7,391 nucleotides of DNA from Calditrichia bacterium. GTDB taxonomy: Bacteria; Calditrichota; Calditrichia; JAJRVZ01. Each line of letters opens with the position of its first letter. Position 1 is the stretch's first letter. Below, piece by piece: positions 1-6,176 of the stretch. Position numbers and translations under genes: made by a program. Location of the stretch: assembly GCA_030634505.1 (NCBI GenBank), contig DAOWAQ010000093.1:1-7391 (forward strand), written 5' to 3'. Under the pieces are notes generated by a model. That model had not been told where the DNA came from. It searched no databases and worked only from the letters and a program-made list of their open reading frames with translations.

Positions 1-135
1 ACAGAATTTTGGAGAACAAATCCAAATGTGTTGTTTGATACTTTTTCATTGGCACAGGTATTGAGTGTTTTATTGTTTTTTGCAGGTATTGGTTTAATCA
101 TTTATGTTAACTATTCTAAAAAAGATTCTAAATGA
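1..135 (+). CDS. lgt: Prolipoprotein diacylglyceryl transferase, C-terminal end (partial)
   Basis: Frame 1 is open from the first base to a TGA at 133-135 and gives the last 44 residues of a membrane protein. The fragment reads TEFWRTNPNV, a short loop, SLAQVLSV, a hydrophobic helix (about residues 20-38) and a Lys-rich tail. This matches the end of Lgt, where an E-F-x-R segment is followed by a (G/A)Q-x-L-S motif and the last transmembrane helix. The Glu at fragment residue 2 and Arg at residue 5 line up with the conserved E-F-F-R segment of E. coli Lgt, whose Glu is important for activity. Lgt is an inner-membrane enzyme that moves diacylglyceryl from phosphatidylglycerol to the lipobox cysteine of prolipoproteins. 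Three lipoprotein genes follow in this window. The stop overlaps the next ATG (ATGA, 132-135), so the two genes are probably co-translated. Most of the gene lies outside the window, so the call rests on a short but characteristic end. Confidence 0.8.
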   Translation, partial: TEFWRTNPNVLFDTFSLAQVLSVLLFFAGIGLIIYVNYSKKDSK

Positions 136-1904
136 AATTTTTTTCTAATTTAGTGATTTATTGTTTATTGTCATTATCATTATATTCTCAGGAAATTAAT
201 TATACATTATCGATTGAAAATCCACACAGAAATTATTTTAATATAGAAATTTCTTATGATGTTCAAAATCAAGAATATATTGATTTTATTATGCCTGCCT
301 GGACGCCGGGATCATATGTTATAAAGGACTGGTCAAAAAATGTAATTGATGTTCATGCAAAGAATGATGTAGACTCAGTTTTAGCTTGTTATAAAATAGA
401 TAAACAGACTTGGCGGGTTAAAGTTGAGCAGTCTAAAATAATCAGATTTTCCTATAAAGTTTATGCTTACAGTTTAAATAATCCCTATCATGCACATATT
501 GAGAAAGATTTTGCTTACTTTAATGGTGCCGTAATATTCATGTATATCGAAGGTAAGAAAGATTTACTATGTAATCTTGAATTTAAATACCCTGATGATT
601 GGGAAGTGCATACATCTTTACAGACAAAATTGAGCGAAGACAAATACCAGGCCATTAATTTTGATGAATTTATCGATTGTCCGGCGTTTTTGGGGAAGTT
701 ACATACGTTTTCTTTCGATGTTCAGGGAAAAGAGCATTTTGTAGTTTTTAATGGATGGTTTGAAATAAATGAAGATCAGATAACTGATGATTTGGCAAAG
801 ATGGTGAATTGGTTTTATGGAGTTTTTGGAGAATTACCTTATAAGCACTATACATTCTTTCTACGCGTAGCAGAACCAGGTAGTGGTGGTATCGAACATT
901 TGTATTCAAATGTTTCCTGTGTAACTCCTCAATCATTAAAAGGCGATATCTCGGATGCAGCATATTACAGCAAATTTTTAATGCTTGAATCACATGAATA
1001 TTTTCATCTTTTTAATGTTAAAAGAATTCGCCCAATCGGATTAGGACCATTTGACTATACGGATGAAGTTTATACAAAAATGCTGTGGGTTAGTGAAGGA
1101 TTCACTTCATATTATACGCATCGTCCATTATCAAAAGCAGGTGTAATTGATGAAAATAAAGTATTGGAGAGCTGGTCAACATATGTTAACAGATTGATCA
1201 ACAATACAGCATTACACTTAAAATCTGTTTCACAATATAGTTTCGACGCCTGGTTACGAAGTGAAATACCTGATTATTCATTCAGAACTTATTACACTAA
1301 AGGGGCTATTATTGCCCTACTAATTGATATTGAAATGAGGTTAAAGTCCAATCATGAGAAAAATTTGGACGACTTTTTTAAATATTTATATGAAAATGTC
1401 TATAAGAAAAATCAAACATTTGTTCTGGAATCTTTTTACAATTATATCAAAGAGTATAGTAATATTGATTTTTCTGATTTTTTTGAAAACTATGTTACTG
1501 GAATTGATGAATTACCAATTGCCGAATATTTAGATAGAATTGGATTAGATTTGAAAGTTGATTCTGAAATTCCATTTTTCGGCATAAAATTAGATGCAAA
1601 AAATAGTAAGGCAGCTTTAGTATCCTTTGTTTATCCGAATAGTCCGGCAGATAAACTAAAAATTAGTAGAGGAGATCAATTGGTTTCAATTGACAGAGAA
1701 ATGATTAATAAAGAAAACTGGTCGGAATTGTTAAATAATGTAAATTTAAAAGAAGATTATGAAATTAAATGGTATCATAATAATCAGCTAAATACTTCAA
1801 CAGTTAAACTAAAAAACAAAAGGGTTTCCAAATATTCAATTCAACGGAAAACAGATATTACAGATGAACAGGAGAAATTTATTGAGACATGGTTATTACC
1901 ATGA
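132..1904 (+). CDS. M61-family metallopeptidase with C-terminal PDZ domain (glycyl aminopeptidase-like)
   Basis: This 590-residue protein has the full length and layout of family M61. Residues 1-19 form a signal peptide (probable cut near LYS/QE), so it should be periplasmic or outward-facing. An N-terminal beta domain carries the family P-A-W-T-P-G-S-Y stretch (55-62). The catalytic domain has G-G-I-E-H (252-256), the zinc motif HEYFH (288-292; His288 and His292 ligands, Glu289 base) followed by NVKRIRP, and WVSEGFTSYY (319-328) with Glu322 as the expected third ligand. All catalytic residues are intact. A PDZ-like domain spans about 482-560, with N-S-P-A and I-S-R-G-D-Q-L motifs. The known M61 member from Sphingomonas is an aminopeptidase preferring N-terminal Gly/Ala; the substrate here is unknown. 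The start overlaps the lgt stop by 4 bases with no clear SD, suggesting translational coupling. Confidence 0.93.
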   Translation: MKFFSNLVIYCLLSLSLYSQEINYTLSIENPHRNYFNIEISYDVQNQEYIDFIMPAWTPGSYVIKDWSKNVIDVHAKNDVDSVLACYKIDKQTWRVKVEQSKIIRFSYKVYAYSLNNPYHAHIEKDFAYFNGAVIFMYIEGKKDLLCNLEFKYPDDWEVHTSLQTKLSEDKYQAINFDEFIDCPAFLGKLHTFSFDVQGKEHFVVFNGWFEINEDQITDDLAKMVNWFYGVFGELPYKHYTFFLRVAEPGSGGIEHLYSNVSCVTPQSLKGDISDAAYYSKFLMLESHEYFHLFNVKRIRPIGLGPFDYTDEVYTKMLWVSEGFTSYYTHRPLSKAGVIDENKVLESWSTYVNRLINNTALHLKSVSQYSFDAWLRSEIPDYSFRTYYTKGAIIALLIDIEMRLKSNHEKNLDDFFKYLYENVYKKNQTFVLESFYNYIKEYSNIDFSDFFENYVTGIDELPIAEYLDRIGLDLKVDSEIPFFGIKLDAKNSKAALVSFVYPNSPADKLKISRGDQLVSIDREMINKENWSELLNNVNLKEDYEIKWYHNNQLNTSTVKLKNKRVSKYSIQRKTDITDEQEKFIETWLLP

Positions 1905-2539
1905 GTAATATAGAATATTTATATAGAATTATATTGTTTGTATTCATCTCTTTAATTTTTATTTCTTGCTCATCGAAAAATATTCAATTTGCTGAAAAAG
2001 CTACAATTAATTATCCTGACACCTTAAATAATATTTCCCAAGAAGATTGGGGCGGAATTGAAAATCAAGAAACAGCCGAATCTCATAAAATAGAAAGAAT
2101 TACTTTACATCATGGTGGGGTTGAATTTACGGCAGATAAAGATCCGATTGAATATATGAGAAATTTGCAATCGTGGAGCAGAACCGAAAAAAAGTGGATA
2201 GATATACCATATCATTTTCTCATTGATTTGGATGGAAAAATTTACGAAGGGCGATCACTAAAACATCCGGGAGATACAAATACTAATTATGATCCTAGCG
2301 GACATTTATTGATTTGTTTAATGGGAAATTACGAAATTCAATTAGTAAATTCGGAGCAATTCGAAGCTTTAACAAATTTAATAACTTTCTTTTGTAAAGA
2401 GCTAGATATAAGTACAGAATTAATTAAAGGACATAAAGATTATACTGAAACAGCTTGTCCCGGAAAAGATTTTTATAAATATTTAGAAAATGATAGTCTT
2501 GTTATTGAAGTCAAAGAAAAACTCAAAATTAGTTTATGA
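1901..2539 (+). CDS. Lipoprotein N-acetylmuramoyl-L-alanine amidase (amidase_2/PGRP domain)
   Basis: From this start the protein has 212 residues. Residues 1-22 are a hydrophobic signal ending in IFIS before Cys23, a lipobox with Phe at -3, so it is predicted to be a lipid-anchored envelope protein. The rest is one amidase_2/PGRP domain. The ITLHHGG segment supplies the first zinc ligand (His70), PYHFLID supplies the conserved Tyr105, and GHKDYTETACPG supplies His178 and Cys186. The spacing of the last two (8 residues) equals that in T7 lysozyme. Two residues before Cys186 is Thr184, where T7 lysozyme and AmpD-type enzymes carry Lys; Thr is usual in animal PGRP amidases. The expected reaction cleaves the MurNAc-L-Ala bond of peptidoglycan. 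An in-frame ATG at 1889 is the alternative start (216 aa). I prefer 1901 because it gives an ATGA overlap with the M61 gene like two other junctions here; the AGGAG at 1870-1874 is too far from either start to decide. Confidence 0.9.
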   Translation: MSNIEYLYRIILFVFISLIFISCSSKNIQFAEKATINYPDTLNNISQEDWGGIENQETAESHKIERITLHHGGVEFTADKDPIEYMRNLQSWSRTEKKWIDIPYHFLIDLDGKIYEGRSLKHPGDTNTNYDPSGHLLICLMGNYEIQLVNSEQFEALTNLITFFCKELDISTELIKGHKDYTETACPGKDFYKYLENDSLVIEVKEKLKISL

Positions 2540-2544
2540 TTTTT

Positions 2545-2550
2545 GGAGGA
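2545..2550 (+). promoter_or_regulatory. Strong Shine-Dalgarno site for the UDP-glucuronate decarboxylase gene
   Basis: GGAGGA lies 3 bases before the ATG at 2554, in the 14-base gap after the amidase stop. It fixes the decarboxylase start and shows that this organism uses SD-led initiation for some genes, unlike several A-rich, SD-less starts nearby. Confidence 0.75.
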
Positions 2551-2553
2551 TAA

Positions 2554-3495
2554 ATGAAAATATTAGTTACCGGTGGCGCAGGATTTATTGGATCACATTT
2601 ATGTGATAAACTTCTTGAATATGGCAACGATGTAATATGTGTAGACAATTTTTTCACCGGAACTAAAGATAATATTATACATTTAATTGACAATCCAAGA
2701 TTTGAACTGATACGCCATGACATAACGCAACCAATTTTACTCGAAGTAGATCATATTTATCATTTCGCTTGTCCAGCGTCTCCGGTACATTATCAATACA
2801 ACCCTGTGAAAACTATAAAAACAAGTGTTATGGGAACTATAAATATGTTAGGGCTTGCCAAAAGAGTAAAAGCGAGAATTTTACTGGCATCAACATCTGA
2901 AGTTTATGGCGACCCCAAAATACATCCCCAAACTGAAGACTATTGGGGTAATGTGAATCCGATAGGTATAAGAAGTTGTTATGACGAGGGAAAAAGAGTT
3001 GCAGAAACACTAATGATGGATTACCATCGACAAAATAAAGTGGATATTAAAATAGTCAGAATTTTTAATACTTATGGACCAAGAATGGCTTTAAATGATG
3101 GACGTGTAGTATCAAATTTTATAATTCAGGCTTTGAAAGGTGAGGATATAACCGTATATGGTGATGGACAACAAACCCGTTCTTTTCAATTCATTGATGA
3201 TTTAGTCGATGGTGTATTAAAAATGATGAATAAAGAAAATTTCATCGGTCCAGTAAATATTGGAAATCCAAATGAGTTTACAATGTTAGAATTAGCCGAA
3301 GAAATCTTAAGTATAACTAAAAGTAAATCCAAAATTGCTTTTGATCCTTTGCCTGCGGATGATCCAACTCAAAGAAAACCTTCAATTCAATTAGCAAAAA
3401 ATACGTTTGGCTGGAAACCTCGAATTCAGTTAAAAGAAGGATTACATAAAACAATAGATCATTTTAGAGACCGTTTAAAAATAAAAGAACTTTAA
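2554..3495 (+). CDS. uxs: UDP-glucuronate decarboxylase (UDP-xylose synthase), extended SDR family
   Basis: This 313-residue cytoplasmic protein is a complete extended short-chain dehydrogenase. The NAD-binding Rossmann motif GGAGFIG is at residues 7-13, followed by an acidic end of beta2 (Asp31 in CVDNFFTG). The stretch HFACPASPVHYQ (70-81) is typical of UDP-glucuronate decarboxylases. STSEVYGDP (113-121) carries Glu116, and the YxxxK pair is Tyr143/Lys147. The 27-residue gap between Glu116 and Tyr143 equals that of the catalytic Glu120/Tyr147 pair in human UXS1. DDPTQRKP (269-276) holds the conserved substrate-side Arg274. The enzyme oxidises UDP-glucuronate at C4, decarboxylates it and reduces the keto intermediate to give UDP-xylose. 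There is no N-terminal membrane segment, as is usual for bacterial forms. It is the last gene of the left block. No UDP-glucose dehydrogenase or glycosyltransferase is visible here, so its product's use is unknown. dTDP-glucose dehydratase is a more distant relative and fits the motifs less well. Confidence 0.93.
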   Translation: MKILVTGGAGFIGSHLCDKLLEYGNDVICVDNFFTGTKDNIIHLIDNPRFELIRHDITQPILLEVDHIYHFACPASPVHYQYNPVKTIKTSVMGTINMLGLAKRVKARILLASTSEVYGDPKIHPQTEDYWGNVNPIGIRSCYDEGKRVAETLMMDYHRQNKVDIKIVRIFNTYGPRMALNDGRVVSNFIIQALKGEDITVYGDGQQTRSFQFIDDLVDGVLKMMNKENFIGPVNIGNPNEFTMLELAEEILSITKSKSKIAFDPLPADDPTQRKPSIQLAKNTFGWKPRIQLKEGLHKTIDHFRDRLKIKEL

Positions 3496-3635
3496 GTTAG
3501 TTCTAATTTATTTATTACCATTCATAATTCTTTGCAATTTTCTTAAAAAAATATTTAAACTTTGGAACAAAAAAAGTGTAAATGCATATATGTTAATTTC
3601 GTATCATATTATGGGATTAAATATGATTAAATGAG

Positions 3636-3661
3636 ATATCAAATGCTTGATTTTTTGATAT
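3636..3661. repeat. 8-bp perfect inverted repeat in the 3496-3723 gap
   Basis: ATATCAAA (3636-3643) and TTTGATAT (3654-3661) are perfect inverted arms around a 10-base loop, with a possible extra G-T pair outside. The stem is AT-only apart from two G-C pairs, so it is a poor intrinsic terminator. A regulator-binding operator is one option, since it sits about 65-90 bases before the next start and its right arm contains a TTTG box. Chance is also possible in sequence this AT-rich. The rest of the 228-base gap shows no open frame or RNA gene that I can recognise. Confidence 0.35.
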
Positions 3662-3684
3662 TGTAGTTATAAATTCTAAGTCTT
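3654..3684 (+). promoter_or_regulatory. Weak promoter candidate for the MoxR/Bat-like cluster
   Basis: TTTG (3654-3657), a 19-base spacer and TAAGTCTT (3677-3684) resemble the Bacteroidota promoter form TTTG-N19-TAnnTTTG, with four of six fixed positions matched in the -7 box. A sigma70-like reading of the same region is TTGATT (3647-3652), 15 bases, TATAAA (3668-3673). Either would give a leader of roughly 30-45 bases before the ATG at 3724. A transcription start is expected here because the gap divides two gene blocks, but the sequence match alone is weak. Confidence 0.25.
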
Positions 3685-3723
3685 TTTTTAATTTAAATCC
3701 TTAAATAATATAGGGGAATTGTT

Positions 3724-4116
3724 ATGAAAAATTCTATGCCTTTTGTGTTGATTTTAATTGCTGTCATTTTCCTTTTTTCTTGTTCAGATACTAAAACGGA
3801 AGCGGAGTATTATAAACTTGCTTATGATCAGTATAATGATGGAAAGTATGATGAGTCTGTAAATAATTTTCAAAGCTTATTAGAAAATTACCCCGAAGGT
3901 CAAAATACACCAAATGCAATGTTTATGATTGGTTTTATTTGTGCTAATCATTCAGAAAAACTTGATGAAGCAAAGAAATATTATAATATGTTCATGGAAA
4001 AATATCCAGATCACGAGTTGGTTAGTAGTGCAAAATATGAATTGGAAACACTGGGTAAAGATATTAATGAATTAGATATTTTTAAAAAAATTGAAGAAGA
4101 AGAGAAAGAAAATTAA
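3724..4116 (+). CDS. Small TPR lipoprotein heading the MoxR/Bat-like cluster
   Basis: This 130-residue protein starts with a lipoprotein signal ending in FLFS before Cys20, so it is predicted to be lipid-anchored in the envelope and matured by Lgt and signal peptidase II. Two tetratricopeptide-like repeats follow, about residues 26-59 (YYKLAYDQYNDGKYDESVNNF, then a helix ending in ENYP) and 63-97 (AMFMIGF, then KLDEAKKYYNMFMEKYP). This is like the helical repeats of BamD or of the CpoB/YbgF C-terminal region, but the protein is much shorter than BamD. The tail (114-130) is highly charged with a Glu-rich run. AGGGG at 3712-3716 is a fair SD site 7 bases before the ATG. It lies 23 bases before the BatD-like gene and is probably co-transcribed with it. 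TPRs bind proteins, so a scaffold role beside the Bat-type complex is a reasonable inference; BatC of Bat operons is also a TPR protein. No enzyme activity is expected. Confidence 0.8.
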   Translation: MKNSMPFVLILIAVIFLFSCSDTKTEAEYYKLAYDQYNDGKYDESVNNFQSLLENYPEGQNTPNAMFMIGFICANHSEKLDEAKKYYNMFMEKYPDHELVSSAKYELETLGKDINELDIFKKIEEEEKEN

Positions 4117-4139
4117 TTAAACTATATTAGTATAAAAAA

Positions 4140-5072
4140 ATGAATAAACAATTTTTATTCGGCTTATTTCTTTGTTTAATTCTCAGTAGTTCAATATTCT
4201 CTCAATCAAATCAAGATACATCTGTTTCTGATATATCATTACTCACATACGTGGAAAATGAATCAGTAGCTTTAAATCGTGAGGTGGTTTATATTGTTCA
4301 ATTGAGTTGGCAAGGAGAATTAGGCAGATACAAAATTTCTGATGTATTAGATCCGGATGTAACAAATCTCATTGTTAGGGGTTCTGGATCGTCGAACAAA
4401 GTCATAACCAATTCCGATGGAAAAGAGATTTCAACAAAAAGAATAACTTTTTATTTCAGACCAGTTGAAATGGGTATGGCATATATCAACGGCGTTACTA
4501 TTCGCTATAAAGATACATTACTTGATCAGAATGAAAGTTTGTTGGCAGGTCGAATAAGCGTAAAAATAATTGATCCAATACCAGGTAGTTCTTCGAATAA
4601 TATCCTTCAATATGTAGTTTATGTTATAATAATATTGGTGATTGGTTTAGGTGTTTATCTGTTTGTATTGTACAATAAAAGAAAAAAGGAAAATGCGCTT
4701 GAAGAATTGGAGAATATTAAAGAGACAACAGAAAAAAAATATTTGCGATTACTAAAAGAAACTATCCATTTAGCAGGTAACAATTATAAAGAAAAATTAC
4801 ATGATCTTACTCATTTACTTATAGGCTTCTTTTCTGAAAAATATTCGACATCTTTATCAAATTTGTCTTCAAAAGACATATTGAAATACATTGAATATCG
4901 AGAAATAGAACCTAAAATATATGCAAAAATTATAGAATTTATGACTAAATCTGATTTAATAAGATTTGCGGGAAACACTGTGAATGAAACAGATTTTCAC
5001 CAATTGTATGATTCAGTTGAATGGATATTAGAAAAAAGCAAAAATGATAATTCTGAAAAGGAGGATGAATGA
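4140..5072 (+). CDS. Compact BatD-like membrane protein (periplasmic beta domain, one TM helix, cytoplasmic helical domain)
   Basis: This 310-residue protein has a signal peptide (1-21, likely cut near IFS/QS), a periplasmic beta-rich domain (about 30-145), one transmembrane helix (156-178) followed by the positive stretch NKRKK, and a helical cytoplasmic domain (185-300). The beta domain has the BatD pattern: VALNREVVYIVQLSW, a central G-S-G-S-S segment, and ITFYFRPVEMGMAYINGVTI, matching the 'P-x-x-x-G' and 'I-x-G-V' strands of BatD/oxygen-tolerance proteins. The cytoplasmic part (LTHLLIGFFSEKYS, LSSKDILKYI, KSDLIRFAG) resembles the C-terminal regions of BatD and DUF4381 proteins. Typical BatD proteins are longer, with several beta domains; this one seems to have only one. 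Its place directly before moxR, with an ATGA overlap, supports the call. It could carry signals between periplasm and the MoxR/DUF58 pair. The start lacks an SD and follows an A-rich run. Similarity is moderate and judged by eye, so the family name is less certain than the topology. Confidence 0.7.
   Translation: MNKQFLFGLFLCLILSSSIFSQSNQDTSVSDISLLTYVENESVALNREVVYIVQLSWQGELGRYKISDVLDPDVTNLIVRGSGSSNKVITNSDGKEISTKRITFYFRPVEMGMAYINGVTIRYKDTLLDQNESLLAGRISVKIIDPIPGSSSNNILQYVVYVIIILVIGLGVYLFVLYNKRKKENALEELENIKETTEKKYLRLLKETIHLAGNNYKEKLHDLTHLLIGFFSEKYSTSLSNLSSKDILKYIEYREIEPKIYAKIIEFMTKSDLIRFAGNTVNETDFHQLYDSVEWILEKSKNDNSEKEDE
5058..5064 (+). promoter_or_regulatory. Strong Shine-Dalgarno site for moxR inside the upstream gene
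   Basis: AAGGAGG lies within the last codons of the BatD-like gene, 4 bases before the moxR ATG at 5069. It supports that start and suggests moxR can begin translation independently of coupling through the ATGA overlap. An out-of-frame ATG at 5065 directly follows the site but leads nowhere. Confidence 0.75.
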
Positions 5073-6058
5073 ATCCTGATATCAAAGCCATAAATGAGAA
5101 AATAATAAAAGAAAGTGAATTTACTGAAAAAATAACCAATGAGATTAGCAAAGTAATTGTTGGTCAATCATATATGGTCGAACGGCTTTTGATTGGACTA
5201 CTTTCCAACGGGCATATCCTGTTAGAGGGTGTTCCGGGTTTGGCCAAAACATTAACAGTAAATACTCTCTCTTCAACGATAAAAACAAAATTTCAAAGAA
5301 TACAGTTTACCCCTGATCTTCTTCCTGCTGATCTGCTAGGAACACTTATTTTTAATCAAAAAGATGGCGAATTTACTACCAAAAAAGGACCTATCTTCTC
5401 AAACATTATTTTAGCTGATGAAATTAACAGATCTCCGGCTAAAGTACAGAGTGCATTATTGGAAGCCATGCAAGAAAGACAGGTAACGATAGGAGAAAAT
5501 ACCTTTAAACTGGAAGATCCTTTTTTGGTCTTAGCTACTCAAAATCCAATTGAACAGGAAGGTACATATCCGTTGCCGGAAGCACAAGTAGATAGGTTTA
5601 TGCTTAAAATTAATGTTGGATACCCATCCCCTGAAGAAGAATTAGAAATCATTCGTAGAACCACAAAATCTAACGAAGTTCAAGTTAATGCAGTTGTTAC
5701 ACCACAGGATATTAATAAAGCCAGAAATGTTGTAAAAGAAGTTTATGTCGATGAAAAAATTGAAAAATATATAGTTGATATAGTTTTTGCAACGCGCGAA
5801 CCTGAAAAATATGGACTTGAAGATCTAAATGAATTAATAAATTATGGCGCCTCACCCAGAGCTTCAATATATCTTACACTTGCTGCAAAAGCCCATGCAT
5901 TTTTACAAAGAAGAGGATATGTAACACCTGAAGATGTTCGTTCTATAGGCATGGATGTTTTAAGACATAGAATAATTCTTTCGTATGAAGCTGAAGCAGA
6001 AGAAATTGGTACGGAAGATGTTATCCGTAAAGTGTTAAACAGAGTTGAAGTACCATAA
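5069..6058 (+). CDS. moxR: MoxR-family AAA+ ATPase
   Basis: The protein has 329 residues, normal for MoxR (about 310-340). After an N-terminal helical part with the family IVGQ segment (30-33), Walker A is E-G-V-P-G-L-A-K-T (53-61) and RIQFTPDLLPADLLGT (77-92) is the MoxR signature. Walker B is NIILADEINRSPAKVQ (112-127), with Asp117/Glu118, then ALLEAMQERQVT. Sensor 1 is ATQNPIEQEGTYPLPEAQVDRF (156-177), including Asn159 and the probable arginine finger Arg176. Sensor 2 is GASPRA (260-265, Arg264). The winged C-terminal lid domain carries VTPEDVRSIGMDVLRHRI. All nucleotide-binding residues are present. MoxR ATPases are cytoplasmic ring-forming chaperones thought to activate vWA/MIDAS proteins and metalloprotein complexes. 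The DUF58 protein downstream is the likely client, and the BatD-like protein upstream the membrane link. The start overlaps the previous stop by 4 bases and has a strong SD. Confidence 0.97.
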   Translation: MNPDIKAINEKIIKESEFTEKITNEISKVIVGQSYMVERLLIGLLSNGHILLEGVPGLAKTLTVNTLSSTIKTKFQRIQFTPDLLPADLLGTLIFNQKDGEFTTKKGPIFSNIILADEINRSPAKVQSALLEAMQERQVTIGENTFKLEDPFLVLATQNPIEQEGTYPLPEAQVDRFMLKINVGYPSPEEELEIIRRTTKSNEVQVNAVVTPQDINKARNVVKEVYVDEKIEKYIVDIVFATREPEKYGLEDLNELINYGASPRASIYLTLAAKAHAFLQRRGYVTPEDVRSIGMDVLRHRIILSYEAEAEEIGTEDVIRKVLNRVEVP

Positions 6059-6065
6059 TTAAATT

Positions 6066-6143
6066 TAAGATTTTAGAATGAAGATTGAAGAATAAAAATT
6101 ACATATAAATATAATTTATCAATTTACAATCTTATATCTTCAT
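6066..6143. repeat. Imperfect palindromic element between moxR and the DUF58 gene
   Basis: The 118-base gap 6059-6176 contains several nested inverted matches: ATGAAGAT (6078-6085) with ATCTTCAT (6136-6143), AAGATTG (6081-6087) with CAATCTT (6127-6133), and TAAGATT (6066-6072) with AATCTTA (6128-6134). AAGATT is repeated directly on the left at 6067 and 6081, and ATCTT on the right at 6129 and 6136. The left half (6059-6101) has no C and the stretch 6091-6146 has no G, so the halves are compositional mirror images. The arms can pair in alternative registers. It could be a dispersed intergenic repeat of the kind found in AT-rich genomes, or an mRNA hairpin that lowers or protects the downstream message. 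No start or SD-like site is evident within it. Confidence 0.5.
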
Positions 6144-6176
6144 AAAGACAAAATAATTCTTTAAAATCATTTCATA

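Noticed and set aside
748..993. Minus-strand open frame of 81 codons inside the M61 gene
   Set aside because: It lies wholly within a well-supported catalytic domain, has no recognisable domain and no SD; it is a shadow of the real gene.
2529..2723. Minus-strand open frame of 64 codons over the uxs start
   Set aside because: It overlaps the NAD-binding region of uxs and its strong SD, and shows no protein family features.
3486..3504. Possible terminator after uxs: AGAACT/AGTTCT arms around the stop codon
   Set aside because: The stem is only 6 bp with two G-C pairs and is not followed by a T run, so it does not support an intrinsic terminator.
3531..3564. TTTG followed by TAAACTTTG as another Bacteroidota-type promoter
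   Set aside because: The spacer is 21 rather than 19 and the -7 box has one extra base, so the match fails on both counts, and it lies about 160 bases from the next gene.
4111..4139. Short AT palindromes (AATTAATT, ACTA-TAT-TAGT) between the TPR lipoprotein and the BatD-like gene
   Set aside because: They are very short and expected by chance in sequence this AT-rich.
4945..5151. Minus-strand hydrophobic open frame of 68 codons across the BatD-like/moxR junction
   Set aside because: The hydrophobic look comes from reading Lys/Glu/Asn-rich codons in reverse; it covers two real genes and lacks start signals.
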